A stretch of 64,000 nucleotides of DNA from Frateuria_A sp051900535 (GTDB lineage: Bacteria > Pseudomonadota > Gammaproteobacteria > Xanthomonadales > Rhodanobacteraceae): NCBI RefSeq assembly GCF_051900535.1, contig NZ_JBHZGI010000001.1, positions 372,001 through 436,000 on the forward strand, given 5' to 3'. Each line of letters begins with the position of its first letter. Position 1 is the first letter of the stretch. Of this stretch, positions 51,551-59,618 are shown one piece after another. Position numbers and translations under genes: made by a program. The notes under the pieces are model-generated. The model was not told the DNA's origin and ran no database searches. It was given only the letters and a program-made list of their open reading frames with translations.

Positions 51551-51946
51551 TCAGGCTCCCAGGGCGATGCGCAGCACCGCGAGCACGCCCGCCAGGGTGG
51601 CGAGCACGGCTATGAACTTGATCGCCATCAGGAGCGTGGCCTCCTTCCAGCGCGTGTGCACGTAGTCCTCGATTACCACCTGCAGTCCGAGCACGGCGTG
51701 CCAGAACGACGTGACCACGAAGGCGATCAGCAGCACCGCGTTCCAGGGACGGGCGACCAGCTCGCGGGCGGTGGCGTAGTCGGCATGCAGCACGCGCAAC
51801 ACCAGCGCGGCCAGCCAGATGCCGAGGCCGACAAGGGCAACGGCGGTGACGCGCTGCACCCACCAGTGGCTCACGCCGTGCTGGGCCGAGCCCAGGCCGC
51901 GGGCCTTCTTCAGCGGGTTGCGGTATTCCTTCGGATAGGCGCTCAT
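51551..51946 (-). CDS. sdhD: Succinate dehydrogenase membrane anchor subunit
   Basis: 131 residues with three membrane helices (about 33-55, 66-88, 103-128). The segment SFWHAVLGLQVVIEDYVH (about 80-97) carries the haem/quinone-side residues of SdhD. The N-terminus RNPLKKARGLGSAQHGVSHW is typical of this lineage. ATG overlaps the sdhC stop. Confidence 0.93.
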   Translation of the reverse strand: MSAYPKEYRNPLKKARGLGSAQHGVSHWWVQRVTAVALVGLGIWLAALVLRVLHADYATARELVARPWNAVLLIAFVVTSFWHAVLGLQVVIEDYVHTRWKEATLLMAIKFIAVLATLAGVLAVLRIALGA

Positions 51947-52338
51947 GCGGCGGCTCCCAGGGTCAGCACGTAGGCCCACACGGCCGCGGTCAGCAACAGG
52001 CTGACGATGATCGAGGCCCAGCTCGAGCGAACGAACTGCACGATCTCGTAGCCGTAGCCGCCGTCCTGAACCAGGTGACGGATACCGTTGCACAGGTGAT
52101 AGAACAGCGACCAGCTGAAGCCGATCAGAAGAATCATGCCGATAGGGCTTCCGACGAACGCGCTGAACTGGTTAAAGCGATCTTGTCCGCCGGCCAGCGC
52201 GAGCAGACCCCAGGCGACCAGCAGCAGGCCCACGGACAGGGCGATGCCGGTGGCGCGGTGCAGGATGGAGGTCACCATCTGCACTTGCCACTTGTAGACG
52301 GAAAGATGCGGTGAGAGCGGTCGTCGCGTGTCTGCCAT
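51943..52338 (-). CDS. sdhC: Succinate dehydrogenase cytochrome b556 subunit
   Basis: 131 residues. N-terminus RPLSPHLSVYKWQVQMVTSI and LHRATGIALSVG (about 27-38) form the SdhC quinone-site signature. A haem-ligating His is expected in SLFYHLCNGIRHLVQD (about 80-95). Three membrane helices. First structural gene of the sdh operon, 84 bases after sdhAF4. Confidence 0.94.
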   Translation of the reverse strand: MADTRRPLSPHLSVYKWQVQMVTSILHRATGIALSVGLLLVAWGLLALAGGQDRFNQFSAFVGSPIGMILLIGFSWSLFYHLCNGIRHLVQDGGYGYEIVQFVRSSWASIIVSLLLTAAVWAYVLTLGAAA

Positions 52339-52422
52339 GGCGGCTGTCCGTGTAGTGGATTCGCGTCTCGCCCGAGTCGCCCACCCCTGATGCCTGTGCC
52401 GGCTTGCGCCGCCACGGGCGAC

Positions 52423-52590
52423 TCAGAAGTCGATGCAGCGTCCGTTCTTTTCCCAGTCGCCGTAGCGGGTGGGATCCGGCGCCGGCCGCTCCGGTCGCGC
52501 CTCGCCCTCGGCCGGCCGCGCGGGCACGGCGGGCTGCTCCGCGGGCGCGGAAGCAGGGGCGGGTTCGTTCTTGGAGGAGGACTCGGACAT
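52423..52590 (-). CDS. sdhAF4: Succinate dehydrogenase assembly factor 4 (DUF1674)
   Basis: 55-residue protein. A disordered Ser/Pro/Ala/Glu-rich N-terminus (1-37) leads to the conserved C-terminal motif DPTRYGDWEKNGRCIDF, which defines the SDHAF4/DUF1674 family. In eukaryotes SDHAF4 binds flavinylated SdhA before joining SdhB. Its place immediately upstream of sdhC supports the same role here. The gene is easily missed because of its size. Confidence 0.85.
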   Translation of the reverse strand: MSESSSKNEPAPASAPAEQPAVPARPAEGEARPERPAPDPTRYGDWEKNGRCIDF

Positions 52591-52703
52591 AAGTAAAGCC
52601 GCAGAAGCGTAATACGCGCTGACCAAGCAACACAACCTTGACTGGTGCGTAAAAACCTGTCCGCACCTTGCCTTCACGCGTCCGTTCCCTTATTTCATGC
52701 GCC

Positions 52704-53498
52704 ATGCCCAACACCTATTCCGCCGAGCTCGTCGCGCTCGAAGGCCCGGACGCGATAGCGTTCGCGCAAGCGCAGTTCAGCAGCAACCTCACCCTGCTGG
52801 CCGATGGCCAGTGGCAGTTCAGCGCCTGGCTCGATGCGCAGGGGCGCGTGCGCGCGTTGTTCCATCTGATGCGGCTTGACGGGCAACGCCTGCGCCTGCT
52901 GCTGCGCGGCGGGGAGGCGCAGGCGATGGCAGGCGAATTGCAGCGCTACGTGTTTCGCGCCAGGCTGCGCGTCCTGGCGTTGCCATCGCAGGAGCTGGCA
53001 ACCGTCGAGCGCATGCCACTGCATGCCGTCATGGAACAGGGCGACTCGCTGGTGATCGGTTGTGGTTCGCACGCACTGAAGCTGGCCACTCGGGGCGACA
53101 ACGAATGGCGCCTGCCGCAAGTGCGCGCCGGCTGGCCGTGGCTTGTGCGGAACACCACGGGCGAGCTGCTGCCGGCCTGGCTCAACCTGGGTTCGCTGGG
53201 CGCGACGGCGCTGGACAAAGGCTGCTACCCGGGCCAGGAGATCGTCGCGCGCATGCATTACCGCGGCGGCAGCAAGCGGCATCTGCACCGCGTTCGGCTG
53301 TCGCGCCTACTTGAACCGGGAAGCATGTTTGAAGTGGACGGCCAGACGATCCAGTTGCTGGACGTGGTGTCGGTGGATGGTGCGGCCGAAGCGCTGGCTG
53401 TGGTGCACGACGATACGAAGGCCCGCCTGACTTCCGGTGTCGAGGCGGCGCTTCCGGACGGGACCGTTGCCGTGCAGGTGATCGCGTTGACCGCGTAA
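52704..53498 (+). CDS. ygfZ: Folate-binding protein YgfZ
   Basis: 264-residue GcvT-like protein that uses tetrahydrofolate to support maturation of some iron-sulfur proteins. The diagnostic motif KGCYPGQEIVARMHYRGG is at about 172-189, with the conserved Cys174. ATG 52704 matches the family start. It is divergent from the sdhAF4-sdh operon, whose SdhB contains three clusters. Its stop abuts a palindromic repeat. Confidence 0.93.
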   Translation: MPNTYSAELVALEGPDAIAFAQAQFSSNLTLLADGQWQFSAWLDAQGRVRALFHLMRLDGQRLRLLLRGGEAQAMAGELQRYVFRARLRVLALPSQELATVERMPLHAVMEQGDSLVIGCGSHALKLATRGDNEWRLPQVRAGWPWLVRNTTGELLPAWLNLGSLGATALDKGCYPGQEIVARMHYRGGSKRHLHRVRLSRLLEPGSMFEVDGQTIQLLDVVSVDGAAEALAVVHDDTKARLTSGVEAALPDGTVAVQVIALTA

Positions 53499-53558
53499 GA
53501 CGGGCTTCAGCCCAACGGTTCCGTGCCGGACGATGGTGGGCTGAAACCCGCCCTACGG
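53499..53558. repeat. REP-like palindromic repeat, copy 4 (paired arms)
   Basis: Arms ACGGGCTTCAGCCCA (from 53500) and GGTGGGCTGAAACCCGCCCT ending ACGG at 53558 are inverted. The element begins at the ygfZ stop and contains the TAG stop codon of the convergent GNAT gene (53555-53553), so it fills the whole space between two genes. Confidence 0.8.
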
Positions 53559-53987
53559 AGCGAGGCGCTTGCCGTAGACGTGCTGGCTCTTCTGCCGCGC
53601 GAAGCCCAAATGTTCGTAGAACGGATGCGAAGCCTGGCGCTGCACGTTGGATCGCACGACGACCATGTCGATGCCCTGCTCCGCCGCCCAGGCTTCGGCC
53701 GCGCCGACCAGGGCGCGCCCCACACCGCCACGACGGGCCATGCCGTCGACCACCAGGCCCGTGATCTCCACACGTTCGCCAACCTCCAGACTCAGGCGTC
53801 GCTCAGCGGCGATCCAACCGGCCAGACGCCCTTCATCGTCGATCACGCGCACGCACTGACGCGGATTGCCAAGCAACGCATCGAGCCGCTCGGCCATGTT
53901 GTCCGGGCCGACCGGGTAGCCCAATTCGCCCGCCAGCCGCGCCATCTCGGCAGCGTCGGAGGTGCGTGCGGCGCGCGGCGCGCTCAC
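53553..53987 (-). CDS. GNAT-family N-acetyltransferase
   Basis: 144 residues from GTG 53987, overlapping the upstream gene's stop. The GNAT fold is visible: acetyl-CoA loop RRGGVGRALVGAAE (about 86-99) preceded by strand ERVEITGLVVD, and the C-terminal FYEHLGFARQKSQHVYGKRL. Acceptor unknown. Last gene of a three-gene operon; its stop is provided by the REP-like repeat. Confidence 0.85.
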   Translation of the reverse strand: MSAPRAARTSDAAEMARLAGELGYPVGPDNMAERLDALLGNPRQCVRVIDDEGRLAGWIAAERRLSLEVGERVEITGLVVDGMARRGGVGRALVGAAEAWAAEQGIDMVVVRSNVQRQASHPFYEHLGFARQKSQHVYGKRLAP

Positions 53988-54322
53988 GCCAGCCGCGACC
54001 CGTTGGGCACCGGTCGCTCGACCGCGGTGACAACGACACCCTCGTCGGTGTGGAAGCCGGTCAACAGGAACTGCGACCGGAACGGGCCGATCTGCTTCTC
54101 CGGAAAATTGAGCACGCCCACGATCTGCCTGCCGATCAACTGCTCGGGCGTATAGAGCGCGGCGATTTGCGCGCTGGTCTTGCGCTCACCGTAGGGGCCG
54201 AAGTCCGCCCACACCTTCCATGCCGGTTTGCGCGCCTCGGGAAACGGCTCCACGCGGACGATGGTGCCGGCCACGATCAGCACCTTCTCGAAGTCCGACC
54301 AACTGATTTCTTCCACGCTCAT
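53984..54322 (-). CDS. csaA: CsaA-like tRNA-binding domain protein
   Basis: 112-residue OB-fold protein: SWSDFEKVLIVAGTIVRVEP, KPAWKVWADFGPYGERKTSA, VGVLNFPEKQIGPFRSQFL. This matches the dimeric CsaA/YgjH group related to the C-terminal tRNA-binding domain of MetRS; chaperone-like activity has been reported for CsaA. ATG 54322 has AAGG directly before it and overlaps the oxidoreductase stop; a TTG at 54346 is less likely. Confidence 0.88.
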   Translation of the reverse strand: MSVEEISWSDFEKVLIVAGTIVRVEPFPEARKPAWKVWADFGPYGERKTSAQIAALYTPEQLIGRQIVGVLNFPEKQIGPFRSQFLLTGFHTDEGVVVTAVERPVPNGSRLA

Positions 54323-55605
54323 CCTTCCAGTCTCGTTTTCAGCCAATCCTGCAGTTCGGCGCGCCAGTAGCTGGCCTGCGCCGCCATGAAGCCCAATGGG
54401 CGGTAAGTGGAGGCGAGCCCATAATCATTGAATTCCCGCCACGCGGGATCACCCTCGGCGATGGCAGCCGCCAGCAGTTCGCCGGCCGCGCAGGTCGAGC
54501 TCAGCCCGTGGCCGCCGAACGCCTGCGCCCACCACAGGCCATCCTCGCGCCCACCTATCTGGGGCATCTGGTGGCGCGCATAGCTCATCAGGCCCGACCA
54601 GGCGTAATCGATGCGCACCTCGCCCAACTGCGGGAACACGCGCAGCAAGTCACGCCGCAACAACCGCTGCAAGGAGTGCGGCGAACGGTCGAGTACCGAA
54701 ATGCGGCCGCCCCAGAGCAGCCGCGTGTCCGGCAGGGGACGGTAATAGTCGAAGGCGAAGCGCGTGTCGTAGATGGCCGCGCGCGTGGCCAGGCATTCGT
54801 CAAGGCGATCGCCCAGCGGTTCGGTCACCATCACGTAGGTGGCGATCGGCAGGATCGCCCGGTCGATCCGACGTTCCAGGCCCGCCAGGTAGCCCCCGCA
54901 CGCCAGCACGACCTGCTCGGCGAGTACTTCGCCGGCGGCGGTCTGCACGCGCCAGCGATTGCCGTCGCGCTGCAGGCGGCGCACCCCGCTGTGTTCGTGG
55001 ATGCGCACACCCCGCCCGGCTGCGGCCGCAGCCAGTCCGATCGCATAGTTGAGCGGGTGCAGGTGCAGGGCGTCGCGTTCGAACAGGCCGTCGTGGTAGC
55101 GCGTGCTGCGGACAAGCTCGCGGAGCCTGGCTTCGGGCAGCCATTCCCACTCCACGCCATAGCGCTCGGCCAGCAAGTGCTGTCGCGTGCGCAGTACGCC
55201 CGGATCACGGAACCAGTTGGCCCATATCACGCCCGCATCCACTGCGTCGCAGGCAATCGCGTATTCGGCAATGCGTTGGCGGATGCGGTGCACACCCTCG
55301 ATGGTCCGCCCGAACAAGGCCCGCGCCCGCATCTCCCCCAACTGGTCCAACAATGCCTGCTCGCCCAGCGAATAGCCGGCAAATACGAAGCCGCCGTTGC
55401 GCCCGGAAGCGCCATGGCCGACCTGCTCGCGCTCCAGCAGCAGGACGTCGCGCAGTCCACGCTCGGCCAGTCCCAACGCTGTGTTGAGTCCAGCGAAGCC
55501 GCCCCCGATGACGACCACGCGTGCCTCCTGCAGGCCGTCGAGCGGCGCATACGGGGCGTACGGCGTTGCCGTGGCGCGGTAGTAGGACGGAACGGACGGC
55601 GGCAT
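54319..55605 (-). CDS. FAD-dependent amine/amino-acid oxidoreductase (DAO/PuuB-like)
   Basis: 428 residues. FAD-binding VVVIGGGFAGLNTALGLAER lies at about 30-49, and GASGRNGGFVFAGYSLGE near 65 is typical of gamma-glutamylputrescine oxidase-like and DadA-like enzymes. A C-terminal FAD contact QAFGGHGLSSTCAAGELLA is near 375. Substrate is likely a secondary amine or amino acid. No putrescine genes are adjacent, so PuuB identity is not claimed. First gene of the operon with the CsaA-like and GNAT genes. Confidence 0.82.
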   Translation of the reverse strand: MPPSVPSYYRATATPYAPYAPLDGLQEARVVVIGGGFAGLNTALGLAERGLRDVLLLEREQVGHGASGRNGGFVFAGYSLGEQALLDQLGEMRARALFGRTIEGVHRIRQRIAEYAIACDAVDAGVIWANWFRDPGVLRTRQHLLAERYGVEWEWLPEARLRELVRSTRYHDGLFERDALHLHPLNYAIGLAAAAAGRGVRIHEHSGVRRLQRDGNRWRVQTAAGEVLAEQVVLACGGYLAGLERRIDRAILPIATYVMVTEPLGDRLDECLATRAAIYDTRFAFDYYRPLPDTRLLWGGRISVLDRSPHSLQRLLRRDLLRVFPQLGEVRIDYAWSGLMSYARHQMPQIGGREDGLWWAQAFGGHGLSSTCAAGELLAAAIAEGDPAWREFNDYGLASTYRPLGFMAAQASYWRAELQDWLKTRLEG

Positions 55606-55757
55606 GGGGAAGCGGGCCAGTCGGGCGACGGCTGAGCATATCGCGGTGGCCGGCGCTATTCGAACGGGCCGCCGTGGGGCGGAAAACCCGCCGATGCACA
55701 GTCTGCGCCGCAGCCCGGCTTGCGGATGATGCTCGGCACGGGTTGCCCGAGAGCATC

Positions 55758-55780
55758 GCCCGCAAGCGGGCTCCTACAGG
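55758..55780. repeat. TGTAGGAGC-type palindromic repeat between galU and the oxidoreductase gene
   Basis: GCCCGCAAGCGGGCTCCTAC followed by AGG folds as GCCCGC-AA-GCGGGC with the TGTAGGAGC tail on the opposite strand, as in REP elements of pseudomonads and xanthomonads. It lies 15 bases beyond the galU stop and may stabilise its mRNA end. Confidence 0.65.
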
Positions 55781-55795
55781 TTCATCGGATACGGA

Positions 55796-56668
55796 TCAGA
55801 GCTGGCTGGCGAACTCGCGCACGACCGGCGCGAGCTTGGGATCCTGCATGGCCATGTGCATGGTGGCGCGGACCAGCCCGGCCTTGTTGCCGCAGTCGAA
55901 GCGGGTGCCCTCGAAGCGGTAGGCGAGCACCTTGCCCTGCTCCATCAGCAGCGCCTCGATGGCGTCGGTGAGCTGGATCTCGCCGCCCGCGCCCGGCTCG
56001 GTCTGCTCCAGCAGCTCGAAGATGCGGCCGGGCAATACGTATCGGCCCACTACGGCAAGGTTCGATGGCGCATCGGCGGGCTTGGGCTTCTCCACCATGT
56101 AGCGGATGCGCGCACTGCGCTGGTCGATCGGCTCGGCGTCGACGATGCCGTATTTGTCGGTCTGGTCGTGCGGCACTTCCTCGACCGCGATCACGCCGGC
56201 ATGTTCCGATTCGGCCAGCGCCGCCATCTGGCCCAACGCACCCTTGCCGCGATTCCAGATCAGATCGTCGGGCAGGATGATGCCGAAGGGCTCGTTGCCC
56301 ACCACCGGCTTGGCGCAAAGCACCGCATGGCCCAGGCCGTGTGCCTCGGGCTGGGTGACGAAAATCGCGCGCACGTTGGACGGCAGCGTGCCCTGTACCA
56401 GCGCCAGCAGCTCGTCCTTGCCTTTCTCCTCGAGCTTCGCCTCCAGCTCGTAGGCCTTGTCGAAGTAATCGGCGATGGCGTGCTTGTAACGGTTGGTGAC
56501 GAACACCAGGGTATCGGCGCCAGCGTCCACCGCCTCGTCGACCGCATACTGGATCAGCGGTTTGTCCAGCACCGGCAGCATTTCCTTGGCGACCACCTTG
56601 GTCGCGGGCAGGAAACGGGTGCCGAGGCCGGCCACGGGGAACACCACCTTGCGCAACGGCTTGGTCAC
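55796..56668 (-). CDS. galU: UTP-glucose-1-phosphate uridylyltransferase
   Basis: Makes UDP-glucose for LPS core and exopolysaccharide. It has 290 residues from GTG 56668, directly after the stop of the dehydratase gene. Signatures: VFPVAGLGTRFLPATKVVAKE (nucleotide loop, about 9-29), ILPDDLIW, KPKPADAPSNLAVVGRYVL and GTRFDCGNKAGLV. Last gene of the downstream glycan cluster. Confidence 0.96.
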   Translation of the reverse strand: MTKPLRKVVFPVAGLGTRFLPATKVVAKEMLPVLDKPLIQYAVDEAVDAGADTLVFVTNRYKHAIADYFDKAYELEAKLEEKGKDELLALVQGTLPSNVRAIFVTQPEAHGLGHAVLCAKPVVGNEPFGIILPDDLIWNRGKGALGQMAALAESEHAGVIAVEEVPHDQTDKYGIVDAEPIDQRSARIRYMVEKPKPADAPSNLAVVGRYVLPGRIFELLEQTEPGAGGEIQLTDAIEALLMEQGKVLAYRFEGTRFDCGNKAGLVRATMHMAMQDPKLAPVVREFASQL

Positions 56669-58591
56669 TCAGCTTTCTCCTGTTTCGATACGACCCTGTT
56701 CGATACGTCCCGCCTCGCGGCGGATCGACACTACGTTGTCCGGTTGCGCCGTCTCGCTCCAGCGGAACGATGGCAGCAAACTGGACACGCAGCGGCGGAG
56801 TTCGTCTTCATTGAAGATCGCGGTGGCCTCGCTGGCCTTGTTGAGCAGCGCCTGCAACAACTCCCACGAGACCTCGCGGTGCTGCGCGAGAAAGATCTTG
56901 GCGTGCGCCGTGGCGCTGTAGTTCTCGAGCTGGTGGAAGAGTTCCTCGAACAGCTTCTCGCCCGCGCGCAGGCCGGTGTAGACGATGGGCACCTCGGTGC
57001 CCGGCTTCTTGCCGGCGAGGCGGATCATCTGCTCCGCGAGATCACGAATCTTCACCGGCTCGCCCATGTCCAGCGCGAAGATCTCGCCCCCCTGCCCCAG
57101 GCAGGCCGCCTGCAGGATCAACTGGCAGGCCTCCGGGATCGTCATGAAGTAGCGGGTGATCTCCGGATGGGTGATGGTCACCGGACCGCCGTCGCGGATC
57201 TGCTGGCGGAACAGAGGCACCACGGAGCCGGCCGAATCGAGCACGTTGCCGAAGCGCACCGTGATGTAGTGCGTGGCCGAATGGGCGTTGAGGTTCTGGC
57301 AATAGATCTCGGCCACGCGCTTGCAGGCGCCCATCACGCTGGTGGGGTTGACCGCCTTGTCGGTCGAGATCAGCACGAAGCACTCGACCTGGAACTCGTT
57401 GGCCAGGTCCGCCACCGTACGCGTACCCAGCACGTTGTTGCGGAAACCCGCCCGGAGCTGCTTCTGCAGCATCGGCACGTGCTTGTAGGCAGCCGCATGG
57501 AAAACCACCTGCGGCTTGGTTTCGGCAAAGGTCTTCTGCAAGGCGATGCGGTCGCCGCAGTCGCACAGCACGCATTCGAGCAGCAGTTCGGGATAGTCGC
57601 TGCGCAGTTCCTTGCCGATGCGGTACAGGTTGTATTCGCTCTGCTCGACGATGATCAGCGACTGCGCGCCGAGCCTTGCAACCTGGCGGCAAAGTTCCGA
57701 ACCGATCGAACCGCCGCCGCCGGTGATCAGCACCCGGCGACCTGTGAGCGTCTCGCGGATGGCGGTCCAGTCCAGCTCGACCGCGTCGCGGCCCAACAGG
57801 TCCTCGATCGCCACCTCTTTGATCTCGTTGAATTGCGCGCGGCCGGCGACCACGTCCTCGAGCCGCGGCACGGTGCGGTACGGCAGGCCAGTCTGGTCGC
57901 ACAACTCCACCACCCGGCGCATCTGCCCCGTCGTGGCGCCAGGTAGCGCGATGAGCAACATCTCCACCGCCGCCTCGCGGGCCAGTTCCGGCAGCTGGTC
58001 GATGCATCCCAGCACCGGGTGACCATTGATCGAGGCACCGCGCAGGCTGGCCTTGTCGTCGACGAAGCCGATGACGCTGAAGCGACCGTCGTGGCGCAGG
58101 TCGCGCGAAAGCGCCTCGCCAGCGCGATCGGCGCCCACGATCAGCACCCGCTTGGAGGAGCGCGTGCTGAAAAGGTCGAGCCGGCTGTCCTTCCAGAACC
58201 GATACGCCAGGCGTGGCAGGCCCAGCAACAGGGTCAAGGCGACCGGGTACAGCAGCAGGACCGACCGAGGCACGCCTTCCATGCGCTCATAGAGGAACAG
58301 CGCCAGGCCGATCGCGAGCGTGCCGAAGATCGCCGCCTTCAGGATGTTCCACAGATCGGGCAGGCTGGCGAAGCGCCATACGCCCTTGTAGAGGCCGGTC
58401 CAGGTGAACATCAGTCCCTGCATCGCCAGCACGATGGGGAATTCGAGGACATCGAAGCTCCCATCCTGGCCCTGCACCGTGGCATAGCGCAGTGCCTTGG
58501 CGATCCACCAGGCGAAGCCGGCCATCGCCAGGTCGTGCGCGACGACGGCGATCCGCGGGTGGATGAGAGCGATCCATTTACGTGGCGACAT
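56669..58591 (-). CDS. WbpM/CapD-like membrane UDP-GlcNAc 4,6-dehydratase
   Basis: 640-residue nucleotide-sugar enzyme. Four membrane helices lie in about 12-130, followed by a CoA-binding-like domain (about 145-260) and an SDR domain from about 285. The SDR domain has NAD loop ITGGGGSIGSELCRQV and catalytic segment STDKAVNPTSVMGACKR. Met replaces the usual Tyr, as in WbpM-type large dehydratases, which start synthesis of QuiNAc, FucNAc or bacillosamine-like sugars. Exact product unknown. It overlaps the WecA-like gene by 14 bases. Confidence 0.88.
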   Translation of the reverse strand: MSPRKWIALIHPRIAVVAHDLAMAGFAWWIAKALRYATVQGQDGSFDVLEFPIVLAMQGLMFTWTGLYKGVWRFASLPDLWNILKAAIFGTLAIGLALFLYERMEGVPRSVLLLYPVALTLLLGLPRLAYRFWKDSRLDLFSTRSSKRVLIVGADRAGEALSRDLRHDGRFSVIGFVDDKASLRGASINGHPVLGCIDQLPELAREAAVEMLLIALPGATTGQMRRVVELCDQTGLPYRTVPRLEDVVAGRAQFNEIKEVAIEDLLGRDAVELDWTAIRETLTGRRVLITGGGGSIGSELCRQVARLGAQSLIIVEQSEYNLYRIGKELRSDYPELLLECVLCDCGDRIALQKTFAETKPQVVFHAAAYKHVPMLQKQLRAGFRNNVLGTRTVADLANEFQVECFVLISTDKAVNPTSVMGACKRVAEIYCQNLNAHSATHYITVRFGNVLDSAGSVVPLFRQQIRDGGPVTITHPEITRYFMTIPEACQLILQAACLGQGGEIFALDMGEPVKIRDLAEQMIRLAGKKPGTEVPIVYTGLRAGEKLFEELFHQLENYSATAHAKIFLAQHREVSWELLQALLNKASEATAIFNEDELRRCVSSLLPSFRWSETAQPDNVVSIRREAGRIEQGRIETGES

Positions 58592-59618
58592 GACGGTCCT
58601 TCAATGGTGCACGTCGCAGACAGCGGCGCTTGGTAACGATCCATGTTGCGCCGGCCACCGTATAGACGGCGGCACAGGCGGGCAATGCCATGGCCGGGAG
58701 TTGCCTCGCGACAACCGCCGCGGGTGCGGCGACGAGCAGGTTCCACCCCAGGTACCACGCGGTAGCGCGCGCATGCGTGCGGCCGGATCGTACCAGCCAC
58801 TGGTAGAGATGCTCGCGATGCGGAGCATACCAGCGCCTGCCGCGTAGGAAGCGGTTCAGCAACGTCAAGCTGGCATCGGCAACGAAACCGGACACGAGGA
58901 TGAGTGCCGGCCAAAGCAGCGCCGGTTCAACCCGCCAGAGCATGGCCGTCAGCGCGAACAGCAGCAGGCCGACGCTGCCACTTCCCACGTCGCCCATGAA
59001 GATGCGTGCCGGTGGCCGGTTGTAGAACCAGAATCCCAGGCAGGCGAATGCCACGACGAAGCAAGCACCCGTCAGCGAGGGTTGCGCCGCACTCGCGGCG
59101 AGGCAGCCGAGCCCTGTCGCCACGAAGATGCACTGCTGTGCCAGCAACGCGTCGATGCCGTCCATGAAGTTGTGCAGATTGATACTCCAGGCGCCCGCCA
59201 GCACCAGCAGTGGCAGCCAGCCCCAGGCAAGACCCGCGCTGGCGAGCAGCGCTGCGCCGAAAAGCGCGGTCGCCAGCAATTGGACGCCCAGTCTTGGCCA
59301 TTGCGCCAGCGGCCGATGGTCGTCCCACCACCCTATGGACGCCACCAGCAACAAGGCCAGCGCCAGGCTGGCGATCGTCAGCACTGGCCAGGCACCGGGC
59401 AAGCTCAGGAGCGCACCGGGCAGCCCGACCAGGCAGGCCAGCACGATACCGATGCCACCGCCGCGCGGTGTGGGCAGCGAATGCGAGCGGCGCTGGCCGG
59501 GCTGGTCCAGCATTCCGCGCCGGTGCGCATACGCGATGGCGCCATGGGCAACCACCGCCGCGATGACCAGCGCGACCAGGCTCCATCCCAGCACGATGGT
59601 GAATTCCGGACGGATCAC
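58578..59618 (-). CDS. WecA/MraY-family undecaprenyl-phosphate glycosyl-1-phosphate transferase
   Basis: 346 residues from GTG 59618, overlapping the lapB stop. A polytopic membrane enzyme loading a sugar-phosphate onto undecaprenyl phosphate to start O-antigen or other glycan synthesis. Motifs in order: RRSHSLPTPRGGGIGI (about 43-58), WWDDHRPL (Asp pair), INLHNFMDGIDALLAQQ (catalytic Asp), FMGDVGSGSVG, and HREHLYQ in the last cytoplasmic loop. The adjacent WbpM-like dehydratase probably makes its sugar, so WbpL-like function is the best guess. Confidence 0.88.
   Translation of the reverse strand: MIRPEFTIVLGWSLVALVIAAVVAHGAIAYAHRRGMLDQPGQRRSHSLPTPRGGGIGIVLACLVGLPGALLSLPGAWPVLTIASLALALLLVASIGWWDDHRPLAQWPRLGVQLLATALFGAALLASAGLAWGWLPLLVLAGAWSINLHNFMDGIDALLAQQCIFVATGLGCLAASAAQPSLTGACFVVAFACLGFWFYNRPPARIFMGDVGSGSVGLLLFALTAMLWRVEPALLWPALILVSGFVADASLTLLNRFLRGRRWYAPHREHLYQWLVRSGRTHARATAWYLGWNLLVAAPAAVVARQLPAMALPACAAVYTVAGATWIVTKRRCLRRAPLKDRHVAT

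Noticed and set aside
55856..57946. 696-codon plus-strand frame opposite galU and the dehydratase gene
   Set aside because: Antisense shadow spanning two real genes.
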